A stretch of 64,000 bases of DNA from Acidobacteriota bacterium (GTDB taxonomy: Bacteria; Acidobacteriota; Vicinamibacteria; Fen-336), in contig JAJDNS010000028.1 in NCBI GenBank assembly GCA_022340585.1, positions 32,710-96,709 on the forward strand, read 5' to 3'. Below the pieces are notes generated by a model. It ran no database searches and was not told the origin of the DNA. It worked only from the letters and a program-made list of their open reading frames with translations. Positions 20,340 through 32,724 of the stretch are shown here, piece by piece. A program made the position numbers and the translations under genes. The number at the start of each line of letters is the position of its first letter. Within the stretch, counting starts at the first letter, position 1.

Positions 20340-20885
20340 TCAAGGCGAGCCCGCGCTCGCGCCCACGGCTGCGGTCACGCGCTCCCAGTCCCCCCGCGCT
20401 CGGAGGATGGCCTCGATGAACTCCCGCAGGCAACCCTGTCCTCCTCGGGCGTCCATCACCATGAAAGCCTGGAGGCGGACCTCCATGGGGGCGTCGGCGG
20501 GTGCCGCGGAGAGACCCACCTCGGTGAGGACCGGAAGGTCGTTGATGTCGTCGCCGATGTAGGCGACCTGGCGCGCCTCGAGGCCTTCCCGCTCCAGGAT
20601 CTCTCGCAGCGCGGCGAGCTTGTCCGACACTCCCTGGCTCACGATCGCCATGCCGAGCTCGGAGGCCCGCCGCTCCACGGCCTCCGAGGAGCGGCCGGAG
20701 AGGACGCCGGTCCGCAGCCCCGCGTGGTGGGCCAGGACGACCCCGAGGCCGTCCCGGACGTGGAACGCCTTGGCCTCGCCACCTCCCGGCAGCAGGAGCA
20801 CGCTCCCGTCCGTCATCACCCCGTCCACGTCGCTCAGGAGAAGCCTGAGCGTGCCGCACCTCTCGGCCAGCGCCTCGTCCTTCAT
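20340..20885 (-). CDS. kdsC: 3-deoxy-D-manno-octulosonate 8-phosphate phosphatase
   Basis: A 181-residue HAD-superfamily phosphatase that converts Kdo 8-phosphate to Kdo. The catalytic motif is D-V-D-G-V-M-T-D-G. S-G-R-S-S-E-A-V forms motif II, and G-D-D-I-N-D-L-P-V-L is the metal-binding motif. It has the cap-less length typical of KdsC tetramers. The ATG directly follows the kdsD stop codon and the stop is one base before the lapB GTG, so the three genes are co-translated in order kdsD-kdsC-lapB. Confidence 0.95.
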   Translation of the reverse strand: MKDEALAERCGTLRLLLSDVDGVMTDGSVLLLPGGGEAKAFHVRDGLGVVLAHHAGLRTGVLSGRSSEAVERRASELGMAIVSQGVSDKLAALREILEREGLEARQVAYIGDDINDLPVLTEVGLSAAPADAPMEVRLQAFMVMDARGGQGCLREFIEAILRARGDWERVTAAVGASAGSP

Positions 20886-21845
20886 TCAGATCATCTCCGT
20901 CTTCCACAGGTCGTGCAGATGAAGGACACCCTCGATGTGCCCGGCCTCGTCCACCACCAGCAAGGAGGTGATCTTGCGGGCCTCGAGGAGGTCGAGAGCG
21001 CGGGTGGCGAGCTCCTTGCGCCCAACGAGGACGGGGCTCGACGTCATGCACTCGGCGGCGGAGCGGTCGAGGAGCGAGTAGCCGTGTCGTTCCATGAGTC
21101 GCCTCAGGTCTCCGTCCGAGATCATCCCCGCCAGCGTCCCGTCGGCCTCGGTGACCGTCGTGAGGCCCAGGCGCTTCTGTGTCATCTCGAACAGCACCTC
21201 CTTCATGATCGTGTCGGGATGGACCCGGGGGATTGCGTCCCCGGTGTGCATGAGGTCCTCGACGCGGAGGAGCTTCTTCCCGAGGCGCCCGCCCGGGTGC
21301 AGCACCGCGAAGTCCTCCACGGTGAAGCCCCGACGCTCGAGGAGCACCATGGCCAGGGCGTCACCCATGGCCAGGGCAGCGGTGGTGGAGGCGGTGGGGG
21401 CGAGCCCCAGGGGACAGGCCTCGATGCGTATGGCCACGTCGAGGTGCACGTCGGCGGCCTGAGCGAGGGGGGAGCGGGGATTGCCGGTCAGGGCCACGAG
21501 AGGTACTCCCAGCCGCTTGGCCCACGAGGCGAGGTACAGCAGCTCTTCCGTGTCACCGCTGTTCGAGAGGGCGAGGAGAACATCACCCTCGACGATCCGG
21601 CCGAGATCGCCGTGGGTTGCCTCCCCGGGGTGCAGGAAGAGCGACGGGGTCCCGGTGGACGCGAGGGTGGCGGAGATCTTCTGCCCGATGAGACCGCTCT
21701 TCCCCATGCCGCTGACCACCACGCGTCCCGAGCAGGCGTGCAACGTGCCCACCGCCCGGTCGAAGCTCTCGTCCAGCCGGGGAATCAGCTCGCGGATGGC
21801 CTCCGATTCGATCTCGAGGACCTTGCGGGCGGTTTCTCGGGGCAT
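20886..21845 (-). CDS. kdsD: Arabinose-5-phosphate isomerase
   Basis: A 319-residue enzyme making arabinose 5-phosphate from ribulose 5-phosphate, the first step of Kdo synthesis. An N-terminal SIS domain (V-S-G-M-G-K-S-G-L-I-G-Q-K, then L-S-N-S-G-D-T-E-E-L, with H-P-G-E-A-T-H-G-D-L) is followed by two CBS domains. The start is the ATG at 21845 (M-P-R-E-T-A-R-K); the frame is open further upstream to 21989 but that part is Pro/Arg-rich and lacks family similarity. Lies 28 bases downstream of the membrane-protein gene in the Kdo operon. Confidence 0.95.
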   Translation of the reverse strand: MPRETARKVLEIESEAIRELIPRLDESFDRAVGTLHACSGRVVVSGMGKSGLIGQKISATLASTGTPSLFLHPGEATHGDLGRIVEGDVLLALSNSGDTEELLYLASWAKRLGVPLVALTGNPRSPLAQAADVHLDVAIRIEACPLGLAPTASTTAALAMGDALAMVLLERRGFTVEDFAVLHPGGRLGKKLLRVEDLMHTGDAIPRVHPDTIMKEVLFEMTQKRLGLTTVTEADGTLAGMISDGDLRRLMERHGYSLLDRSAAECMTSSPVLVGRKELATRALDLLEARKITSLLVVDEAGHIEGVLHLHDLWKTEMI

Positions 21846-21873
21846 GCGGCTCAATCGTAACGCGGGCGTTCGA

Positions 21874-23391
21874 TCAAGGCGAGGCCGGGCGGCACGAGGC
21901 CTGCGGCTCCCGGGAGTAGACGGCGAGGCCGCCCCCGGGGCCGTCGACCTCGACCCCGCGCCGGTAGGGGGCACCGGGAGGGAGACCACCGGCCGGCCAA
22001 GCCCGGGGGACCACGACGTGGGTCGCGCAGACCTCGTCCAGGAAGCGACTACGCTCCGGCGGTGTCCCCGAGTAGAAGCGGCCCGTCGCCGCCTCCCGTG
22101 ACGCGTGCTCGGGCGAGGCGCTGTGCGAGGCCCAGGGCCAGCAGGAGCTCAGCCCTCCCACGTACAGCCCGATGTCGGAGGGAGCCACGACGATCTCCCC
22201 GGTTCGGCACACCTCCCCGAGGGCGGCGGCCACCCGCCACCGCTCGGCGGGGACGTTCCGGTAGGAGTTCGGCTGGAGCTGGAGTGCCGCCACCGTCGCA
22301 GCCGTCCCCGCGAACACCACCACCGCCGCCTCCAGGATCCCGCGGCGCAGCCGGCCGAGGCCGATCGCGCCCAGAGCGAGGAGAGGCACCCCGACTCCGG
22401 CGAGGAACTGGAGGGAGAACGACACCGGTCGAAGGACGACGGTGAGGAGGGCCAGCGTCGCCCAGAGAGCCAGGTAGAGCCGGTGCCTCCCCTCCGGGCC
22501 GCCGGCACCGGCCCGGGCGGCGGTGAGGGCGATCAGTGCCGCCGGTCCCACCGCGAGGGCGAGCTCGAGAAGCGAGGGCCCCGACGTCGAGTAGACCGGG
22601 GCCGAGAAGATGCGGAAGCCGGGGCTCCACAGGAACACCCAGGCGTCGTAGAGAAGCACTGGAACGAGGGCGGCCAGCGGCAGGAGGCGCCGTGGCCACC
22701 GGGTTGGGGGCCACCGCACGAGCACGGCCAGGGCCGCCACTCCGGCCAGAAGAGCAGCGTCGTAGGGGCGGGCGAGGGCGAGGATGTTCCCCAGCACCGC
22801 TCCGAGGCCGGGCCGATCCGTGGCGAAGGCGCCGAGGGCGGCGACGAGGAGCGCGGTTCCCACCACGAAGTGGGGGTTGGCCAGCGCTTCCACGAACGGA
22901 TAGACCCCGGCGACCACGTCGTAGGGGCGCAGCCCGCTCTTCAGGGCCACGAGGACCCAGCCGAGTCCCCCCCCGGTGAAGACGAGGAGAAGCCCCGGGA
23001 GGCGCCGCGGCGGCGGCAGGCCCCCGCGGACCAGCCACCGGTCGACCTGGTGCACGAGCACCGCGAGGGCGGCGAGTCCCACGAGGCGGTAGGCGATCAG
23101 GGGAGCCCCCCCGAGCAGGGCGGCGAGCCAGCCCACCAGCAGCCACTCGACGTTGACGAGGGCGGGGGGGAGCGTGGGGGGGGCCAGCTTGTTGCGGAAG
23201 ACGAGGGCGCCCTCTTCCGCCTGCTGGACGTAGCTCAGGTAGTTGTAGAAGTCGTCGACGTAGTAGAAGGTCCCGACGAAGACGGTGCCGGGCGGTGAGG
23301 AGAAGGTCGCCCGGAGGAGAAGCGCGCTCGAGAGGCCGGCCAGCAGCAGCCAGGTGAGGACGACCGGGCGCGCCCCCTCCCGGACTCGCAC
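21874..23391 (-). CDS. Uncharacterised GT-C-like polytopic membrane protein (DDFYNY family, copy 1)
   Basis: A 505-residue protein with about ten hydrophobic segments that I do not recognise as a named family. It is clearly paralogous to the protein at 33872-35425: both have V-F-V-G-T-F..D-D-F-Y-N-Y..S-Y-V-Q-Q (Asp pair at residues 46-47), A-N-P-H-F-V-x-G-T-A-L-L-V, R-P-Y-D-x-A-L-L and an I-x-L-Y..L-S-S-C segment late in the protein. An acidic pair in the first extracytoplasmic loop is the GT-C glycosyltransferase pattern. It sits between kdsA and kdsD, one base before the kdsA stop region, so a role in decorating LPS core or lipid A is plausible but unproven. Confidence 0.7.
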   Translation of the reverse strand: MRVREGARPVVLTWLLLAGLSSALLLRATFSSPPGTVFVGTFYYVDDFYNYLSYVQQAEEGALVFRNKLAPPTLPPALVNVEWLLVGWLAALLGGAPLIAYRLVGLAALAVLVHQVDRWLVRGGLPPPRRLPGLLLVFTGGGLGWVLVALKSGLRPYDVVAGVYPFVEALANPHFVVGTALLVAALGAFATDRPGLGAVLGNILALARPYDAALLAGVAALAVLVRWPPTRWPRRLLPLAALVPVLLYDAWVFLWSPGFRIFSAPVYSTSGPSLLELALAVGPAALIALTAARAGAGGPEGRHRLYLALWATLALLTVVLRPVSFSLQFLAGVGVPLLALGAIGLGRLRRGILEAAVVVFAGTAATVAALQLQPNSYRNVPAERWRVAAALGEVCRTGEIVVAPSDIGLYVGGLSSCWPWASHSASPEHASREAATGRFYSGTPPERSRFLDEVCATHVVVPRAWPAGGLPPGAPYRRGVEVDGPGGGLAVYSREPQASCRPASP

Positions 23392-23392
23392 G

Positions 23393-26642
<3,250 letters not shown>

Positions 26643-26669
26643 ATCTTGCTCGGGGCCCGTGTACGAGGC

Positions 26670-26698
26670 ATGGTACCCAGCACCTCATTGGCAGTCAA
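26670..26698 (-). promoter_or_regulatory. Sigma-70-type promoter of the kdsB operon
   Basis: Reading the minus strand: TTGACT (26698-26693), a 17-base spacer, TACCAT (26675-26670). The predicted start near 26663 gives a leader of about 20 bases. It overlaps a candidate plus-strand promoter for the divergent gene. Confidence 0.6.
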
Positions 26699-26717
26699 AC
26701 CTGGGAACCCGTAGACT
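26688..26717 (+). promoter_or_regulatory. Candidate promoter of YfhO copy B
   Basis: TTGGCA (26688-26693), an 18-base spacer, TAGACT (26712-26717). The predicted start near 26724 leaves only about 8 bases before the ATG. It shares its -35 bases with the divergent kdsB promoter. Confidence 0.35.
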
Positions 26718-26731
26718 CTCGCTCTGAGGCG

Positions 26732-29086
26732 ATGGCCCTGTCCTTCCGAACGCGGCGCGACCTGGCGGTGGCGGGGGCAGCCCTCCTCCTCTGCGTCCTG
26801 CTCTATCCGGGAGCCCTGCTCCGCGGAGAGCTCTTCTTCGAGAGGGACCTCCACCTCGACTGGTACCCCCGTCTCGAGATGCTCTCGGGCTGCTTGCGGG
26901 CGGGCGCGTGGCCGCTGTGGGACACGAGCATCGGCTTCGGGCAGCCCCTGCTCGCCGATCCCGGAGCCCAGGTGGCCTACCCCGTCACCTGGCTCGCCCT
27001 CGCCGCTCCCCGGTGGGCGGCGTACTCGGTCTTCGTCCTCGTCCACCTGATCGCCGGGGCGGTGGGCATGTCGCGCCTGGCCGGGAGGCTGGGCGCGGGT
27101 CGCCTCGGCGCCCCCGTGGCGGCGGTGCTCTTCGTTCTCCTCGGGCCGGTGCAGTCCAGCCTGAACCTCTGGCACCACTTTGCCGGGCTGGCCTGGATGC
27201 CGTGGGTGCTCCTGGGCGTGGACAGGTGTGTGCGCCGCCCCAGACCGAACGCCCTGTTCGGCCTCGTCGCCGCGGCGACGCTGCAGATTCTCGCCGGGTC
27301 CGCCGATGTGTGCGCGATGACCTGGACCCTCGCCGCCGTGTGGACGGCCTTCCGCCTGGTCAAGGGTCACCGAGGACATCCCGCTCGGGCCCTCGCGCGC
27401 CTCTTGCTGGCGGCCGGACTGTGCGCGGGACTGAGCGCCGTCGTCTGGTGGCCCGCCGTCGACGTGGTCTCGCGGTCTCCGCGCCAGGAGCTCCCCGAGG
27501 ACATCCGGACCGCCTGGTCGATCCCACCCTTCGGTCTGTGGCGCCTCGTGGCGCCCCTGGATCCGGATCGCGTGCCCTTCTCTGCCGAGACCTGGACCGC
27601 TCTGTACGATCGTCCGGAGCAGCCCTTTCTCGCTTCGCTCTATCTCGGCCTGGTCGTTCTGGCGGCGGCAGCAGCGGCGATCCTGTCGCGTCGCGATCGA
27701 CCGCGGGCCCTGCTCCTCGCCGCCGCGGTCATCGGGGGAGTGGCGATCGCCCTGGGCCCGCACGGCGGCGTCTATCCCATGGTCGTCGAGCTTCTGCCGG
27801 TCCTGAAGGTCTTCCGCTACCCTTCGAAGGCGACGCTGCTGGTGGCGTTCGCGGTGGCGCTGCTCGCCGGCCTCGGGACCGGGGCGGTGGCTCGTGGTCG
27901 GCTGTCCCCGCGCGCCCTCCTGGGGCTTTCGCTCGCGGTGCTTCTCACGGCGTCGGCGGTTGCCGTGGTCGGAGCGAGCCTGTGGGGATCGCCGGGGCCT
28001 CAGGCCAGTCCGGCGCTGGCGGCAGCGGCGGCCGTCGTGCTCGCGCTCGGGGCGCGTGGGAACCTGCGACCTCGACTCGTGGCGCTGGCGCTGGCCGGCC
28101 TCGGGGTCGGGGACCTGCTCCTCGTTCACGCGGCGCTCAACGCCACCGCTCCCGCGGCCCTGATCTTCGATCCGCCTCCCGCGGTCGCTCGGGTCGATCG
28201 TGAAGGTCGAAGGCGCCTCTACGTCTACGACTACCACTCGGTGCCCGGGACGGCCGAGCGGCACCTCGGGAGAGTGAATCCGTACCCGGTGGGCCCCCTG
28301 CCGCCGGGCTGGAGAAGGAAGCAGGTCGAGGCCGTCAGCCTGCGCCTCTATCTCCTGCCGCCGTCGGCTGGTCTCTTCGGCCTCGAGGGAAGCTACGACT
28401 TCGATATCCGCGGGTTGTATCCCCGACCCCTGAATGACCTCACCTTCTTCCTGAGGCACGTCGAGGGAACGTCTGTTCACACGAGACTCCTGCGCCTGGG
28501 CGGGGTGGGGACCGTGCTCTCCCTCCACGACGACGGTCTCGAGGGCCTGCGGTCGGATGGCACCCTCGACAGCCTGTTCCCCGAGGCCATTCGCGTGTGG
28601 AGGGTCCCCGGGGAGCCGGCGCGGACCTGGGTGGTGGGCGGCGTCAGGGTCGCCGACGAGCGGGAGGCGTTCGAGAGCCTCGCCGACCCCTCCTTCGATC
28701 CGGCAATGGAGGTGATACTCCCTGGGGGACGGCCCCGGCGCACTCCGACGTCCTTCGTCGGGACGAGCCGCATCCTCGGTCTGGCCCCCGACCGGGTGAC
28801 GTTGGATGTGGACGCCTCGGCCCCGGGCTTCGTGGTTCTGGCCGACGCCTTCGATCCCGGGTGGCGGGCCACCGTCGACGGCCAGCCCGCCCGGGTGCAT
28901 CGGGCCAACGTGGCCTTCCGGGCGGTGGCCGTGGCGGAGGGACGACACGTCGTCGAGATGGTCTATCGGCCGCGGACCGTCCCTCAGGGCCTCACGCTCT
29001 CCACCCTGTCGCTGCTTCTGGTCCTGGGTGTCGGCGTCGCCGGAGTCCAGCGAGAGCGACGAGAACGACGAAGGCGGAGACGCTGA
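26732..29086 (+). CDS. YfhO-family GT-C-like membrane protein (copy B)
   Basis: A 784-residue polytopic protein. The conserved E-R-D (37-39) sits in the first loop, followed by W-P-L-W-D-T-S-I-G-F-G-Q-P-L-L-A-D-P. A-S-L-Y-L-G-L replaces the S-L-Y-L-G-P of copy A, and the C-terminal beta domain has D-P-G-W-R-A-T-V-D-G-Q-P. It groups with copies E and F. The protein ends in a long run of Arg/Glu (R-E-R-R-E-R-R-R-R-R-R), a strongly positive cytoplasmic tail. ATG start with GAGG upstream. Its last 95 bases overlap the 3' end of copy C on the other strand. Confidence 0.82.
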   Translation: MALSFRTRRDLAVAGAALLLCVLLYPGALLRGELFFERDLHLDWYPRLEMLSGCLRAGAWPLWDTSIGFGQPLLADPGAQVAYPVTWLALAAPRWAAYSVFVLVHLIAGAVGMSRLAGRLGAGRLGAPVAAVLFVLLGPVQSSLNLWHHFAGLAWMPWVLLGVDRCVRRPRPNALFGLVAAATLQILAGSADVCAMTWTLAAVWTAFRLVKGHRGHPARALARLLLAAGLCAGLSAVVWWPAVDVVSRSPRQELPEDIRTAWSIPPFGLWRLVAPLDPDRVPFSAETWTALYDRPEQPFLASLYLGLVVLAAAAAAILSRRDRPRALLLAAAVIGGVAIALGPHGGVYPMVVELLPVLKVFRYPSKATLLVAFAVALLAGLGTGAVARGRLSPRALLGLSLAVLLTASAVAVVGASLWGSPGPQASPALAAAAAVVLALGARGNLRPRLVALALAGLGVGDLLLVHAALNATAPAALIFDPPPAVARVDREGRRRLYVYDYHSVPGTAERHLGRVNPYPVGPLPPGWRRKQVEAVSLRLYLLPPSAGLFGLEGSYDFDIRGLYPRPLNDLTFFLRHVEGTSVHTRLLRLGGVGTVLSLHDDGLEGLRSDGTLDSLFPEAIRVWRVPGEPARTWVVGGVRVADEREAFESLADPSFDPAMEVILPGGRPRRTPTSFVGTSRILGLAPDRVTLDVDASAPGFVVLADAFDPGWRATVDGQPARVHRANVAFRAVAVAEGRHVVEMVYRPRTVPQGLTLSTLSLLLVLGVGVAGVQRERRERRRRRR

Positions 29087-31442
29087 CGGCCACACTCGGC
29101 ACCAGGAAGGGCGGGCGGTACCGCAGGACCACCACACAGTTTCCCCCCGGCACCGGGATCGCGCGATGGCGGCCGTCCGCGCGCCTCACCGGCGTCGGCG
29201 CACCGTCCACCCACGCCCGCCAGCCTGGCGCCCACCCGTCGCGGACGACGAGCACGGTGGGGGAGTCGGACTCGACCTCGATCTCGAGTCGATCCGTCCC
29301 CATCTGCTGACGCACGACCCTTCCCCGGGCGCTGGCCACTTCGCCTGCCCCTTCCACCGCCGCGGCGTCGGCCTCCAGGGTGCCCCGCTCGGCCGCCCGC
29401 CTCGCTCCCTCGGCCGCGTCCTCGACCGGGGCGACCCGGGACGCCACCCGCACGCGGGGCAGCGGATCCAGCAGGCGGTAGAGGTGCACGCGGAGTGGGG
29501 CCAGGCGCCCCGGAGACAGAACCCGGGGAGGTCCGAGCGCGGGGTGACCGAGAGGATCCGCGCTGGCGATCCAGTGAACGCCGGCCTGGCGCAGGCGTGG
29601 GAGGATGGCGTCCAGGTCGCGGCAGGCCGCGTCGGTCGGGGACAGCACACGGGTCTCGGGCACCAGCATCGTGAGGTCGGCGCTCATCGCGGTGGGCACG
29701 TGCAGCGGCACGTTGAATGCCGGTGTCAAGGTCTCGAGCGCCACCGCGAACGTCCACGTCTCGTGGGCCGTTCCCCTCGCGAGGCGCGCCTCCCGGTAGG
29801 AGGGGCTCTCCTCGAAGCTACAGGTGAAGACGCGTCCCGCGCGAAGGGAGTCCAGCTCCGCGGCCAGCTCCGGAGACGGGAGGAAGAAGCTCCGGGTCAC
29901 CATCGGGTTCAGCCCGGACCCGGCTCTCAGGAGGTCAGCGGCGACGATGGCGACGACGAGGAGGGCGGCCCGGGAGGATGGCAACGTCCGACGAAGAGCC
30001 AGTCCGGCGACGGCGGCCACCGCGAGGGCCATCGCTCCCCCGGTGGCGGCGTCGACCAGCACCCGGTGAAGCAGGGCGGTCCTGGCTCGGGGGTCGAATC
30101 CCGGGGGGAAGAACGCGGTGGCGAAGGCGTCCACGGTGGCCGGGGCCACATGCGGGAGCAGCGGGGCCAGCGCGAGGACGGCCCCCAGTCCTCCCGCGCC
30201 CCCGGCCAGGCGCATCCACCACCTCGACTCGGCGGAGGCGAGGCGGGAGAGGCCGAGGGCCACGAGCAGGGCGAGGGCCAGGTGGACGGTGAAGAACGCC
30301 TTGACCGGGTAGCGGAAGGCGCTCAGGACGGGCAGGGCTTCGACGACCGCGGCCAGCCCGGCCCAGCGCCCCACGCACAGCACCAGGCCGACGAGCCCGA
30401 GGAGCACCAGACGGGAGCGCAGGGCGTGGCACGCGGAGGCGCCGACCACGGCGAGGGCGAGGGCGGCGGGGCCGAGGTAGAGGCTCAGGATGTAGGGGAA
30501 GCCTCGGGGGAAGAAGTTCTGCCCCCACCACTCCCCGGCGAGGTTGGCGAGGTTGCCGTAGAGGCCGGCGACCAGAACCTGCAGGAGGGTGAAGGGGTGG
30601 ACGGAGTGGGCCAGGACGACGTCCGTCGCGAACCCCTGGCTGCGCACGCTGCCTCCGACCTGCGAGGCCAGGAGGCCGAGGACGGGTGCGGCGAGGAGGA
30701 CTCCCAGGGTCAGCGCGACGCCGGCGCCGCCCAGTGCCCTCACGGGCCCTCCTGCCCGCGGACGGAACCGGCCTGCGGCTGGCTGCCCTGGCCAGGGACA
30801 CGAGCCCGTGCCCGCGACCGTGTCCCTGGCGGGCCGCAGGCCGAGGACGAGACCCACGACCACGGCCTGGGCCACGATCTCGACACCGGTCGTGGACAGG
30901 GCCGCCCCGACCGCGAGGGCGGCTCCGGCCACGGCCCGCGAGCTCCCGGACCTCATGGCCTCGGTCAGGGCGAGGACGACCAGCGGCGCCCACGCCGCTG
31001 CCTCCAGGTAGACGTACAGGTTGACCGTCGACAGCACGAAGCCGCCGAGCGCATAGACGAGCGCACCCCCCGCGGCGGCGGGGGCCGGGGCTTCGACGAG
31101 GCGCCGGGCCAGGGCGTAGAAGGCGACCGCGGCCAGGGGCACGTGGAGCGCGAGCACCAGCGAGATCCCCGCCTCGTCGGGCCGCAGCAGCTGGAGCAGG
31201 TCCAGGGGGTAGCCCACGGCGGGCAGGGAGAGGGGCACGCCCTCGTGCAGGTACGGATTCCACCAGCGCACTTCCCCGGAGCGCAGCCCCTCGAGGGCCA
31301 GCCGCCGCAGGGGGAGAAAGTAGAGGGCGAGGTCGCGGAAGTAGAGGCTGGCTCCGGAGACCGCGCCGCGCAGGAAGGGAAGGAAGGCGGCGGTGCCGAC
31401 GAGCGTGGCCACGAGGGCCTCTCGTCGACCGGCGGCACTCAC
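28992..31442 (-). CDS. YfhO-family GT-C-like membrane protein (copy C)
   Basis: An 816-residue polytopic protein, last gene of the minus-strand sugar operon. Landmarks are F-R-D (35-37) in the first loop, W-W-N-P-Y-L-H-E-G-V-P-L, I-L-S-L-Y-L-G-P-A-A-L in mid-protein and P-G-W-R-A-W-V-D-G-A near the C-terminus. It belongs with copies A and D. The GTG start overlaps the acyltransferase stop (GTGA); the frame stays open about 150 codons upstream, but that part lies in the acyltransferase gene and is Arg/Gly/Pro-rich shadow sequence. The 3' end overlaps copy B by 95 bases tail-to-tail. Confidence 0.82.
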   Translation of the reverse strand: MSAAGRREALVATLVGTAAFLPFLRGAVSGASLYFRDLALYFLPLRRLALEGLRSGEVRWWNPYLHEGVPLSLPAVGYPLDLLQLLRPDEAGISLVLALHVPLAAVAFYALARRLVEAPAPAAAGGALVYALGGFVLSTVNLYVYLEAAAWAPLVVLALTEAMRSGSSRAVAGAALAVGAALSTTGVEIVAQAVVVGLVLGLRPARDTVAGTGSCPWPGQPAAGRFRPRAGGPVRALGGAGVALTLGVLLAAPVLGLLASQVGGSVRSQGFATDVVLAHSVHPFTLLQVLVAGLYGNLANLAGEWWGQNFFPRGFPYILSLYLGPAALALAVVGASACHALRSRLVLLGLVGLVLCVGRWAGLAAVVEALPVLSAFRYPVKAFFTVHLALALLVALGLSRLASAESRWWMRLAGGAGGLGAVLALAPLLPHVAPATVDAFATAFFPPGFDPRARTALLHRVLVDAATGGAMALAVAAVAGLALRRTLPSSRAALLVVAIVAADLLRAGSGLNPMVTRSFFLPSPELAAELDSLRAGRVFTCSFEESPSYREARLARGTAHETWTFAVALETLTPAFNVPLHVPTAMSADLTMLVPETRVLSPTDAACRDLDAILPRLRQAGVHWIASADPLGHPALGPPRVLSPGRLAPLRVHLYRLLDPLPRVRVASRVAPVEDAAEGARRAAERGTLEADAAAVEGAGEVASARGRVVRQQMGTDRLEIEVESDSPTVLVVRDGWAPGWRAWVDGAPTPVRRADGRHRAIPVPGGNCVVVLRYRPPFLVPSVAVSVSAFVVLVALAGLRRRRHPGPEAATGWRA

Positions 31443-31996
31443 GGCCGCAGGGGCTCCTCGTCGATCGGTCGCAGAACGCGCGCGGGGACGCCCCCCACGA
31501 GAGTGGCCGGCGGCACGTCCTCCGTCACCACGCTGCCGGCGGCGACGAAGGACCGGGCCCCCACCCGAACCCCCGGCAGCACCGTGACGTTCGCTCCGAG
31601 GAAGGCCCCGGTCTCCACCACGACCGGAGCGGCCATCGCCGGGAAGTGGGCCTGGAGGGGATGGTCCGCGTACCCGACGTTCGTGTGGGTGAGGAGGAGA
31701 ACGCGCTCGGCCAACGTGACCTGCTTCTCCAGGCGAATGCCCTCGGCGAGGTCGAGGAGGCACTCGTCGCCGAGAAAGCACTCGTCCCCGACCTCGAGGC
31801 CGGACAGCCCGCGGCGGTAGAGGTTGAAGAAGCGCACGTCGTGAACGATGACCCGCCGTCCGAGTCGCGCCCCGAGCAGGCGCAGCCACGGGGCCCGCAG
31901 CTGGGGCACGAGGGCCAGTCGATAGGGGACCATGGCGAGGGTGAAGAAGCCGAACCGGAGCGCCTGGCGCCCGCCGATCTCGCCCAACGCCTTCAC
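31439..31996 (-). CDS. Left-handed beta-helix (hexapeptide) acyltransferase
   Basis: A 185-residue acyltransferase of the WbbJ/maltose-acetyltransferase type. An N-terminal helical segment with Arg/Leu precedes hexapeptide repeats such as L-E-V-G-D-E-C-F-L-G-D-E-C and V-V-E-T-G-A-F-L-G-A-N-V-T-V-L-P-G-V. The end is typical: G-S-V-V-T-E-D-V-P-P-A-T-L-V-G-G-V-P-A. A catalytic His is likely in L-L-L-T-H-T-N-V or near D-H-P. It probably acylates a sugar made with the DegT aminotransferase. GTG starts overlap with both neighbours. Confidence 0.85.
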   Translation of the reverse strand: MKALGEIGGRQALRFGFFTLAMVPYRLALVPQLRAPWLRLLGARLGRRVIVHDVRFFNLYRRGLSGLEVGDECFLGDECLLDLAEGIRLEKQVTLAERVLLLTHTNVGYADHPLQAHFPAMAAPVVVETGAFLGANVTVLPGVRVGARSFVAAGSVVTEDVPPATLVGGVPARVLRPIDEEPLRP

Positions 31997-32724
31997 GGGG
32001 TTCGCTCCTTGAGCTCCTTCCGGAAGCGGAGGAGCTGCCGGAAGTAGCGTGCCGAGTCGCTCAGCCCGCGCACCGTCGACGTCTTGTCCGTCCGCCGGAT
32101 GTAGGCGCCCGGCACCTCCTCGACGGTGAGCCGGCGGCGGGCGGCCCGAGCCATGAACTCGGTGTCCCAGAACCAGCCCGCATCCTCGATCTCGTCCAGG
32201 AGAGGGAGGACGGTCTCGCGGCGGAAGAACTTGTACCCGGTCTCGGTGTCGCGGAAGGGGACCCCGAGAAGGTGGCGAACCAGGAAGGAGTAGCCCCGGC
32301 TCATGAAGTAGCGATCGAGGGAGCCGATCTGGAAGGCGTAGATCCGCTGCACGGTGGCGATGTCCGCGCCGCTCTCGATCGCGCGGACGAGGGAGGGGAT
32401 GTAGCGGCAGTGAACCTCGAGGTCGACGTCCAGGTATCCGGCGACCGTGCCGCGAGCGGCCCGGAAGCCGTCGGTCACCGTGGCTCCCCGTCCCTGGTTC
32501 TGATCGTGCAGGATCAGACGAAGGTCGAGGTGGCGATGCGACTCGACGATGTGCTGGAGGATCTCGCGGGTCGCGTCGCGGCTCATGTCGTCGACGAGCA
32601 GGATCTCGAACGGCCAGCCGGTCTGGGTGAGGGTGTCCCGGATCTCCGCGAAGCTCTTCTCGATGTGCTCCGCCTCGTTGTAGCACGCGAGCACGACGCT
32701 GACCCGGGGCGCGGGGTCGCTCAC
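31993..32724 (-). CDS. Family 2 glycosyltransferase, polyprenyl-phosphate sugar synthase-like
   Basis: A 243-residue GT-A fold enzyme resembling dolichyl-phosphate mannose synthase. It has V-S-V-V-L-A-C-Y-N-E-A-E-H-I, L-V-D-D-M-S-R-D, the D-V-D-L-E metal motif near residue 100, and F-R-D-T-E-T-G-Y-K-F-F-R-R, a known DPM-type segment. There are no C-terminal membrane helices. Such enzymes move a sugar from a nucleotide to polyprenyl phosphate, the donor used by GT-C proteins. Placement between an aminotransferase and an acyltransferase/YfhO pair fits that role. The GTG start overlaps the DegT stop. Confidence 0.87.
   Translation of the reverse strand: MSDPAPRVSVVLACYNEAEHIEKSFAEIRDTLTQTGWPFEILLVDDMSRDATREILQHIVESHRHLDLRLILHDQNQGRGATVTDGFRAARGTVAGYLDVDLEVHCRYIPSLVRAIESGADIATVQRIYAFQIGSLDRYFMSRGYSFLVRHLLGVPFRDTETGYKFFRRETVLPLLDEIEDAGWFWDTEFMARAARRRLTVEEVPGAYIRRTDKTSTVRGLSDSARYFRQLLRFRKELKERTP

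Noticed and set aside
21846..21989. Upstream extension of kdsD by 48 codons
   Set aside because: The extra part is Pro/Arg/Ser-rich and overlaps the end of the upstream membrane-protein gene; family similarity starts at M-P-R-E-T.
28806..31820. A 1004-codon plus-strand open frame opposite YfhO copy C
   Set aside because: It is Arg/Gly/His-rich with no recognisable domain, while the minus strand gives a full YfhO-type protein.
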